NCBI GenBank assembly: GCA_009823505.1
Contig: VZQC01000263.1
Location: 487,322-551,321, forward strand
DNA: 64,000 nt
From: Rhizomys pruinosus
Lineage: Eukaryota > Chordata > Mammalia > Rodentia > Spalacidae
Reading direction: 5' to 3'
Position 1 is the first letter of the stretch. Each line of letters opens with the position of its first letter. The notes below the pieces were generated by a model that searched no databases, was not told the origin of the DNA, and saw only the letters and a list, made by a program, of their open reading frames with translations. The translations under genes and the position numbers were made by a program. Below, piece after piece: positions 55,871 through 64,000 of the stretch.

Positions 55871-55929
55871 AATGAATATTCTTAACACAATACCAAATAC
55901 CACTCTATAAGTGGTAGTACTTTTTTTTG

Positions 55930-56215
55930 GTACTTTCTTTTTTATAATTTTTAATTTTATTTTATTGTATTTATTTATTTATTTATTTATTTATGTGTAT
56001 GAATGTACTGTCTGCATGTAGGTTTGTGCACCCATGTCATGCAATGCTGTGGAGGTCAGAAGAAGGTGTTGGATTTCCCTGGAACTGGAGTTCTCCTGGA
56101 ATTGGAGTTACAGATGGTTCTCAGCCACCATGTAGATGCTGGGGATCAAACCCAGGTCCTCTGCAAGAGCAGTTGGCACTCTTAACCACTAGGCCATCTC
56201 TCCAGCCCCAAGTGG
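55930..56215 (-). mobile_element. B2-superfamily SINE, duplication subfamily
   Basis: ATTT-repeat tail at the left; ggtactttctt flanks both sides. Confidence 0.95.
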
Positions 56216-56391
56216 TACTTTCTTAAAGGTTGTTTATAATGCAGAATCATCTACTTTGGGGGGGCAGGGGAGGAAAGGGTTTATCTGGTTCACATCTCCT
56301 GGGTTACTACTTTTTGCCTTATACATTGAATATTTCTTTTACTCATGCAAAATTTTAATGTATACATTGGTCACTTAAAAATGCATTTGTT

Positions 56392-56870
56392 GGGGCTGGA
56401 GAGATGGCTCAACAGTTAAAAGCACCAACTGCTCTTGCAGAGGACCCAGGTTTGATTCCCAGCACCCACATGGCAGCTGAGAACCATCTTTAACTCCAGT
56501 TCCAGAGGAATACAACACCCTCTTCTGACCTCTGTAGCACTGCACGACATGGGTACACTAACCTACATGCAGACAGTACATTCATAAACATAAATAATAA
56601 ATAAATTTTTTAAAAAAATTTAAAATTCATTGGTTTAGGCTGGAGAGATAACTCAGTGGTTAAGAGTACTAACTGCTCTTGAAGAAGACCTACGTTTGAT
56701 TCCCAGCACCCACATAGAGGCTAACAACCATCTTTAATTCCAGATCCAGAGGATCCACCGATCCACCACCTTCTTCTGACTTGGCAGGCATTGCATGACA
56801 CACGTGTGCTTACACACATGCAAGAAATACATTCATACAGATAAAATAAAAATAATAAAATATTTTAAAT
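56392..56870 (+). mobile_element. Two B2-superfamily SINEs in series
   Basis: 56392-56612 is near consensus. 56637-56870 is an older form (gcttacacacatgcaagaaatac). Confidence 0.93.
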
Positions 56871-57029
56871 GCATTGGTTCTCTGAGTTATGCAGCCTTTC
56901 CTTTACAATATGACATATTTTATAGTGCATGATATGAAAAGGTTAATTTTTTAAAATAGTATGATCAGTGTCAGAAAAGTCTGTTAAGTATTGAAGGTAT
57001 TATCAAAATCACATTGGTGAAGTTTTCCT

Positions 57030-57345
57030 TGGTGAGACATGCCTATAATCCCAGAATTTGAGAGGTATGAGCAAGAGAATCTGAAGTCCAAGGTTATCCT
57101 TGATCATTTATCAAATTCAAGTCTGTCTCAAAACATAAATGGATCCATTGGGTATGGTGGCACACACCTTTAATCCTAGCACTTGGGAGGCAGAGGCAGG
57201 CAGATCTCTGTGAGTTTAAGGCCAGCCTAGTCTACAGAGTGATTTCCAGGACAGCTGGGTTGACAGGGAGACCCTGTCTCAAAAAGACCAAAAAATAAAA
57301 TAAAATAAAATAAAATAAAATAAAATAAAATAAAATAAAATAAAA
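57030..57345 (+). mobile_element. Old B1, then B1 with (AAAAT)n tail
   Basis: Remnant at 57030-57130; young copy at 57145-57290 followed by AAAAT repeats to 57345. Confidence 0.9.
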
Positions 57346-57506
57346 GACCCTGCATGCTACAATATCCACCTGCCAAGCAAGGTGTGTCCGCTCATTCAAT
57401 GGCATGATGGTTACTGAGGATAAACAATTGATTTCTGATGGATATGATACCATCAAGGCAGATTTCATTCCCTGTACTATAGATCTGGTAAAAGTATCAT
57501 GATCCA

Positions 57507-57995
57507 GGGATGGAGAGATGGCTCAGTGGTTAAGAGCACTGACTGCTCTTGCAGAGGACCTGGGTTCAATTCCCAGCACCCACATGGTGGTTAAGAACTG
57601 TCTTTAGGGGCTGGAGAGATGGCCTAGTGGTTAAGAGTGCTGACTGCTCTTACAGAGGACCCGGGTTCGATCCCCAGCACCCACATGGTGGCCGAGAACC
57701 GTCTGAAACTCCAATTCCAGGAGAACTCCAGTTCCAGGGGAATCCGAGACCCTCTTCTGACCTCCGCGGCATTGCACGACACGGATGCACAGAATTGCAT
57801 GCAGACAGTACATTCATACACATACAGAAATAAATAAAATTTAAAAAAAGAACTGTCTTTAACTCCAGTTCCAGGGGAATCTGACACCCTCTTCTGACCT
57901 CCGTGGCATTGCATAACATGGGCAAATTGCATGACATGGGTGCACCAACCTACATGCAGACAGTACATTCATACACATAAAAAAATAATAAATTA
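57507..57995 (+). mobile_element. B2 SINE interrupted by a younger B2
   Basis: The outer B2 runs 57507-57606 and 57862-57990. The inner one (duplication subfamily) occupies 57607-57847. The inner TSD, aagaactgtcttta, is at 57593-57606 and 57848-57861. This shows that the duplication subfamily was active later than the outer type. A small internal repeat, attgcat.acatggg, lies in the outer 3' part. Confidence 0.97.
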
Positions 57996-57999
57996 AAAA

Positions 58000-58395
58000 A
58001 ATAAAAAATCTCATGATCCTTGGCCCTAGGGGTGAACCTACTGTTCTAGTTTTGCTAAACAGCCATGCTGTGCAACTGCAGTCTATATATTAACATTTAC
58101 ACCCATAGATTTGTACTATTCTCAACTTTCATCAGAGAAGCTTCTTTTTGCAGTGGGTGGTGGTTAACACAGAGACATATAACTTTCCAAAATGTCAAGT
58201 ATAAATAATGAGTGTTCGGCTGTGAGTAGGTCGTCTATATCAACCTCCCACCATCCAAGGCTCAGAGACCATGTTGGAAGAGTGAGCAGGAAGAGTTTAA
58301 GAGCTAGCAGATGAAATGGAGAGCTGGGAAATGATGCTTTCTGGACATGTCATGACTGTTTCAACAACCCATAGCAACTGTGGTTACAGCACAAT
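58000..58395. other. Apparently unique sequence
   Basis: Nothing recognised. Confidence 0.45.
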
Positions 58396-58399
58396 ATCA

Positions 58400-58525
58400 A
58401 GTCAGTCAAGTGTGGTGGCACACACCTTTAATCCCAGCACTCAGAAGGCAGAAAAGTGTGAATCTCGGTGATCTCAAAAGCAACAACAAATTTGTCCTCT
58501 GACCACCACATGGCATCTACAGACA

Positions 58526-58574
<49 letters not shown>

Positions 58575-58585
58575 TAAATAAATAA
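58400..58585 (+). mobile_element. B1 fragment and (CA)n(AAAT)n
   Basis: A B1 head at 58405-58470, a short tRNA-SINE-like piece, a CA tract at about 58527-58572, then AAAT. Confidence 0.8.
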
Positions 58586-59029
58586 ATAATACACAAGGAA
58601 AAGAAAAGTTAACAGTTGTGGAACAGTTCTCAAAATTTTTCATTTTCATTTGAAAATTTGAATTTTTCTATTGGTTGTAGGAATGAGACTTTGTCTGGCT
58701 CGAAGTAAGGAACTGCACAATCTGCCCCAGGGCTTCTCAGTGAGGTCGGGGTAGGCAGTATTTCCTGCTTTGCCTATCTCTGCAAAGTTCCAGACCCTGA
58801 TGGCCTCTTCCTTGGATGTATTGAGCAAAGATGCTACACCTCTAGCTTACTGTTTACACAAATGGGAGCTCTACTGCCCCCAGTAGAAGCCAAGATGCCT
58901 ACTATATACTCATTCATGTTCTGTTGTCCCCAGTGGGAGCCTTGTTGGGCCGCATTATTCTGGAGTATCCCCAATAGATAAAATATTAACAGTTTATGAC
59001 AACTGAGGTTTTTTTAAATAAGTAAAAAT

Positions 59030-59475
59030 GGGAAGATGTAGGCATTCTTTTGGCAGAAGCACTTAAAAGCAGTTAGCTAACAGCCAAAGCCTTGACTCCT
59101 GCTCTTATTCTCACAGACCTGTGAAGCCTGGGCTGTCTTTTATCTCTTAGGAAAGAACTTTGAACTGGAATATAGCCTGAGTTTCCGCTGTCCCAATTGC
59201 CTGCCCCAGCCCTCAATTGTGTGTACCTGTTTCAGCCCATGCATGGGTTGGTATAAAAAACTTGAGTTACAACATTAAACTTGAGTCTTCCTCCTGGACC
59301 TTTTTCTCTGAGTCTGTTTCTTTCTTTCTTTCTTTCTCTTATTCATTGGGTCACTTCCAGCAGTCCCCTCCCCCTTCCTTGCCAGAAGCTCAGCTTAGGA
59401 ACTGTTAGCCTGCCAGCAAGAAACAACTCCGAAGCCTGCAGTCTTGTAGAACTGCCAGCTTGGTTCTAGGAGGGA
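59030..59475 (+). mobile_element. Probable ERV LTR
   Basis: A purine stretch, aaaaatgggaaga, is followed by tgtaggcattc, as at a polypurine tract/LTR border. Inside are a TATA-like ggtataaaaaac near 59250 and, 20 bp on, a polyadenylation-like acattaaacttgag, then a CT-rich stretch. The layout fits a betaretrovirus-like U3-R-U5. The 3' boundary is unclear and no viral coding sequence is present. 58650-59030 may belong to it. Confidence 0.6.
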
Positions 59476-59479
59476 AGAA

Positions 59480-60295
59480 TATCAGGTGGATTGCGGCCAT
59501 GATTAAAGGACCAACAGATGATAGAAACAACTGTCAATTGGTGACATCAACTGCCAGTTCTTATCCTGCAAGTGATGAACATCTTTAATTAATTTTCAAG
59601 AAAATGCTGAATTTCTAAGTTTGAAAAAATTACAATTTGTTAGTTGATCTTTGGGTAAAATGATATCCTATGAGGAAAGCTGCTAGTCAGCTGACATTAA
59701 TCACTCCAGCAGTTTTTCCTAGTGGCATCATGTCTGCTTCCTTATGCAGCAGGAAATGGTTTATGTTTGTATCACATTTCATCACCAAGAATGCTTTTTT
59801 AAGTTTATACAGGAGTCCACACTTAGTCAAATGAGTATCTGCTGTTTCGTCAAGGACTTGCTTATGTACACATTCCTAGGAGTGAGAAGTTATGAAGAAT
59901 ATGACTCTAATTGAATTTGGTATCATAGCCTCAATTCATGCTAAGGATTCAGAAATATTCCCATTGCTTTTGTGCCATCAGTGCAAATGTCAGTACACTG
60001 GTACATACCTGTAATCCCAACACATTTGGAGGAAGACTCAGGAGAATGAGGAAGGAATTCACAGATAGCCTTCTTGACAACAAGGCACTAATATGAAATT
60101 ATTTTGAAGTCATGGACCATGTGAATGTTCATTGAAGAACACGGTTAGGGAAAGGCCAAACTAAATAAGCAGTACTAATAAATTATAGATTTATCATGCA
60201 TTTATTTGCATATTGCTGAGACTGGAATATGTACCATACTTGGGTTATTTCTCTATTGTTACACACAAAGAGTCTATTGTTTCTGTTTTGTGAAT
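59480..60295. other. Apparently unique sequence
   Basis: Nothing recognised apart from a weak B1-like trace near 60000-60070. Confidence 0.45.
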
Positions 60296-60317
60296 CATGA
60301 ATTGAAGCTCAGAAAAA

Positions 60318-60412
60318 TTTGTGTAGACCAGGCTGGCCTTGAACTCACAAAGATCCACCTGCCTCTGCCTCTCGAGTGTTGGGATTAAAGGCATGCTCCA
60401 CCATGCCCGGTT
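60318..60412 (-). mobile_element. B1 fragment, 5' half of the SINE only
   Basis: Reversed; begins tgtagaccaggctggcc with no T-rich tail. Confidence 0.88.
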
Positions 60413-60439
60413 AAAATAATGTAATTTTTAAAAATACTA

Positions 60440-60890
60440 CCAAAAATGTTGTCAAGCTTAGTGGTACACATGTATAATATCAGCACTAGGGAGTTGGAAG
60501 CTGAAGGATCAGGAGTTCAGGCTCATCCTTTGCTACCTAGAAGTTCAAGGTTAGCTTGAATTATATGAGATCCTGTCTCAAAAGAAGAAAAAGATTAAAT
60601 AATTTAATAAGATCAAACAAGGACAAAGATTTAAAATACAGATCTTCCTGAACTTGTTCCATTGCTACTATACAAGACCATTTCCCTTCTTTTGAAACAT
60701 TTGGAATTTAAATAATAGCTACCGAGGTATACTAAGCCCTTGTACATTAAAGCTGATCTCAAAACTTAAATCTCCAATATTTGAGAGGTTGAGGCAGGAG
60801 GATCACTGCAAGTTTGAGGTCAGTTTCCTTTACATAGTGAATTCCAGGTCAGCTAGGAATACCTTGCCTCCAAACAAACAAACCAGGAAC
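60440..60890 (+). mobile_element. Old B1 remnants
   Basis: Bodies at about 60450-60590 and 60765-60880. Confidence 0.65.
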
Positions 60891-61009
60891 TTCAAAGCAT
60901 TAACTCATTTAACCCTCCTAAATAAGTGAATATCCATATTAGCCCCATTTTATACATAAATAGAGACCCAGAGAATTTGTATGGCTTTTGCAAGGATAAA
61001 CAAATATGT

Positions 61010-61180
61010 GCCAGGCTTGGTGGTGTATGCTTTTGATCCTAGCACTTGGGAGGCAGAGACAGTAGATCTCTGTAAGTTCGAGGCCAGTCTGGTCTGAATA
61101 GTGAGCTCCAAGCCAGCTGGAGCTACAGGGAGTCCCTGTCTCAAAATGACCCCCCCAAAAAAAAGAAAAGAAAAAAAAAG
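61010..61180 (+). mobile_element. B1 SINE
   Basis: gccaggcttggtggtgtatgc start; C/A-rich tail. Confidence 0.9.
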
Positions 61181-61196
61181 ACTAATAATTTGGGGG

Positions 61197-61440
61197 GGGG
61201 GGCTGGATAGATGGCTCAGCAATTAAGGGCACCGGCTGCTCTTGCAGAAGACCCAGGTTCAAATCCCAGCACCCATGTGGTAGCTAACAACCATCTATAA
61301 CCCCAATTCCACAGGATCCAATGCCCTCTTCTGACCTCTATGAGCACTGCACCACAGGAGTGCACTTATACACATGCAGGCAATACATTCATACACATTA
61401 AACAATAATTCAAATAAACAAATAAAATATTTTTTAAAGT
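61197..61440 (+). mobile_element. B2-superfamily SINE
   Basis: ggggctggatagatggctcag start. Confidence 0.9.
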
Positions 61441-61499
61441 TTTAACTTTTTGAGGTAATATAAAAAAAAAAAAAAAGAAAAAGAAAAAAAAAAAAGAAA

Positions 61500-61660
61500 A
61501 AGCCAACCGTGGTGGCACACGCCTTTAATCCTAGCACTTGGGAGGCAGAGGCAGGCTGATCTCTTTGAGTTCAAGGCCAGCCTGGTCTACATAGAGAGTT
61601 CCAGGACAGCTGGGGCTTCAGGGAGACACTGTCTCAAAAAGACCAAAAAAAAAAATCTAG
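61500..61660 (+). mobile_element. B1 SINE
   Basis: agccaaccgtggtggcacacgc start, A tail; preceded by an A-rich tract at 61460-61500. Confidence 0.94.
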
Positions 61661-61734
61661 AGAGCTGGCTTCAAAACCATTTTACTGAAACATCTCCTAA
61701 CTAAAAACAATAACGAACTTCAGATAAAGCTATA

Positions 61735-62165
61735 ATTTGTGTTAAGATTTGAATATGAAATGCCCCTGCCAGGCTCATATGTTTGAATACTTGGAACCCA
61801 ACTGGTGATGCTCTTTGAGGAGATTGTGGGACCTTACGAGAGATGGGCCTTTGCAGGCTATACCAGTAGTCTCATTTGTTCTGTTTCTTGGTATGGTACA
61901 AAGGTCAGAAACCCTATGAGGCCTAGAGGGGCCTTTCATCTTTGAGCATGCATTTGGGTATGGAATCTTTCATTGTGCTTACTGCATGTGAGCCAGACTA
62001 TGCTGTGTACCTGGCCCAGGAAGGCCCTTGGAGACAGATGACTAGGAAGTCCTCGATGCCTCAGAATCTGAGGCATGGGCCCTGCTTTCTGCAAACTGTC
62101 CCTGCAGGTGTAGTCCCAGAGTTGGCCCACATCGGGCAGCAGCCTGAATCTGAATGAACAATGGA
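61735..62165 (+). repeat. Possible ancient mammalian interspersed repeat
   Basis: gatttgaatatgaaatgcccc ... ggctcatatgtttgaatac resembles an old MaLR-type or similar repeat. 61930-62160 is open on both strands, without recognised homology. Confidence 0.4.
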
Positions 62166-62374
62166 TCTTCCGTCCCTTCCCTACTTACAGTTTTCCACAG
62201 TCCTTGCCAAGGTTGCCCTGGCAGCTCACAAGAGAGTCACACCACATCTCCATCACGGGTTTACAGGTGCAGCAGCTTGGTGAGCTGGGATTAAGGTCAG
62301 TGTGGACAAGAGGATGATGAATTCATGAGACAGCCTGGGCTACAGCATGAGATCTTGTCTCATAAAAATAAAAT

Positions 62375-62525
62375 GAGGCTTGGCGTGGTGGCATACGCCT
62401 TTAATCCCTCCACTCGGGAGGCAGAGGCAGGCGAATCTCTGTCAGTTCAAGGCCAGCCTGGTCTACATAGCAAATACCAGACCAGCTGGGACTAAAGGGA
62501 GACTTTGTGTCAAAAAGACCCCCCC
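62375..62525 (+). mobile_element. B1 SINE
   Basis: gaggcttggcgtggtggc start; tail of C and A. Confidence 0.93.
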
Positions 62526-62542
62526 AAAATAAAACAAATCAC

Positions 62543-62543
62543 C

Positions 62544-62590
<47 letters not shown>
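62543..62590. repeat. (CA)n microsatellite
   Basis: About 46 bp of CA, then a CA-rich region to about 62730. Confidence 0.95.
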
Positions 62591-62591
<1 letters not shown>

Positions 62592-62734
62592 TATGGTGGA
62601 GATCAACAGAAACAGAAATCCTGATGTTAATATCTGGCATCCTCAGGTGCACACATAGGAGTGTATCCTGCACACACATTTACACACACATGAACATCTG
62701 TACATGCATCCATCACACACACCCCCAAAAGAAA

Positions 62735-63020
62735 ATTTATCCTATACATTTGGATGCACTACACACATACAAAAAGTATTTCTCGTTATATGATAAATTA
62801 TAAAGTTCTAGAAACCTCATGCAGTGGGAACTAATGGTAATTTGACTGTCAACTTCTGTATGTATCACACTAGTCAAGGAGTGGCGTTCACATCCTACTT
62901 CATGCTATAAAATATTTCTGCATTCTCCATATGGTCAAAGTTAATGATAGTCATAGCTGTTGGTTACACAGGAAGGTGCATAAAATTGGTGACCAAATAC
63001 AGTACACAAAAATCCACATA
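62735..63020. other. Apparently unique sequence
   Basis: Nothing recognised. Confidence 0.4.
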
Positions 63021-63025
63021 CAGGG

Positions 63026-63250
63026 GGCTGGAGAGATGGCTCAGAGGTTAAGAACACTGAGTACTCTTGCAGAGGACCTGGGTTCATTTCCAACACCCGC
63101 ATACTGACTAACAACCACTCAATGCCAGTTCCAGAGGATCCAATGCCCTTTTCAGAACTCTGTGGTCATTGCATGACACGGGTGCACCTACCTACATGCA
63201 AGCAATACACTAATACAGATAAAATAAAAAATAATAAATATATATTTAAA
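63026..63250 (+). mobile_element. B2-superfamily SINE, older form
   Basis: gggggctggagagatggctcagagg start; aatccacatacagg before and aatccatatacata after, a likely TSD. Confidence 0.9.
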
Positions 63251-63394
63251 AAATCCATATACATATGAGTAAACTAGTAGCTGAGCATTGTGCCGTCCAG
63301 TGGCACGAATCATCAGAGGCGGACTGGAAATTAATCACTCATTTAACTTGTTCCTTGTACTTTCTTTTAATGGCAACATTCACTTCTTAACTTT

Positions 63395-64000
63395 TATTCT
63401 TTTTTTTAATTTTTTTATTGATGCATTGTGTGTTTCATACATCATTTTCCAATTCAGTTCAGGCATACTTCCCTTTCCCTTCCCCCCCATCCCACCCCAC
63501 CCCATCCCAGATCATGCATTCTGCCATAACTGTCCTATATCTTTCTCTGTTTTTTTTTTCATTTTTTAGCAATAAGTGATAATTTATGAGTACAAGCATC
63601 CCTCATGTAAAACCAATTTCCAGGCTGTTGTGCCCAAACCCCCACAGCCCCACCATCCAGCAGGGGGGGGGTTATATGTTCAATCAAGTTGATCAAATGA
63701 GTGTCCAGACTATATTGCTGTAGTTTCACCATTCACCCCAATTGCAGCCCTTACATTCTACCATGACCCCTCTTCTGCACATTGTTCCCTAGGCTTAGAA
63801 AAGGGGCACAGGTGGATGAGAAGCAAAATAGTCTACTTTCTCTGGAGCTGTTGTCTTGGACTCTGGTCAATTCTGGCTGTTTCCTTTCATGGGCTGACAG
63901 TTTGTCCAGGAATAACCTTTCGATCCTACTAATGAAGCACACACAATTAGATATATAGGTATTTAAACAGCACTAATAGTTATGGTAGGTTACTTTGGTA
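63395..64000 (-). mobile_element. L1-tailed element, continuing past the window
   Basis: Collinear with 54631-55240 and well conserved, including the end ggttatggtaggttactttgg at 63985-64000 (also at 55225-55245). It is not truncated at the point where the 26-kb and 33-kb copies stop. Confidence 0.88.

Overview
This window reads as gene-poor nuclear DNA from a myodont (mouse-like) rodent. The evidence is dozens of B1 (7SL-derived) SINEs, many B2-superfamily (tRNA-derived) SINEs of a B3-like type, several B4 elements, rodent L1 3' ends and abundant microsatellites. The B2 consensus differs from the house mouse and rat forms as I know them, so another muroid or related lineage is likely; I cannot name the species. 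I find no intact protein-coding gene, no convincing functional exon, no tRNA or rRNA gene and no CpG island. The recognisable coding sequence is all pseudogene or retrotransposon.

Layout: 1-3400 is a broken L1 with local duplications and inserted SINEs. 3700-6900 holds SINEs and L1 3' ends. 6909-7683 is a 5'-truncated L1 with a clean 15-bp target-site duplication (TSD). 7700-21650 is SINE-rich, with an old L1 (15800-17060), a 195-base assembly gap (12291-12485) and a short fold-back inverted repeat (20744-20824). 21696-23500 contains a claudin-13-like pseudogene on the minus strand and a second fragment of it spliced into a B2. 23614-24172 is a B2/L1-ORF1 chimera. 24500-39950 is SINE, B4 and L1 debris, including a B2/B1 chimera, a B2/L1-tail chimera and a 57-bp AT-rich palindrome. 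39960-41850 looks like poor-quality sequence. 42041-44245 carries a DUXA/Duxbl-like double-homeobox pseudogene whose homeobox is broken by a chain of inverted copies. 46199-51742 is a 5.5-kb processed pseudogene of Cmtr2 (mRNA cap-2 methyltransferase), minus strand, bounded by a perfect 15-bp TSD and itself invaded by about seven later insertions, including an Rps24 processed pseudogene and a retroviral-type LTR. 52780-54245 is a rodent interspersed repeat with an LTR-like arrangement. 54246-55883 is one target site hit three times in succession (B2, B1, then an L1-tailed element). 55900-64000 returns to SINEs, one further LTR (near 59030-59470) and another copy of the L1-tailed element running off the window.

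The genes do not form a pathway. What unites the window is retrotransposition: L1-type target sites, poly(A) tails, TSDs, nested insertions, and at least three, probably four, elements in which a SINE is joined 5' to a different RNA within one insertion. The second theme is fold-back or template-switch rearrangement (20.7, 37.2 and 42.0-43.4 kb), the last of which can be read step by step.
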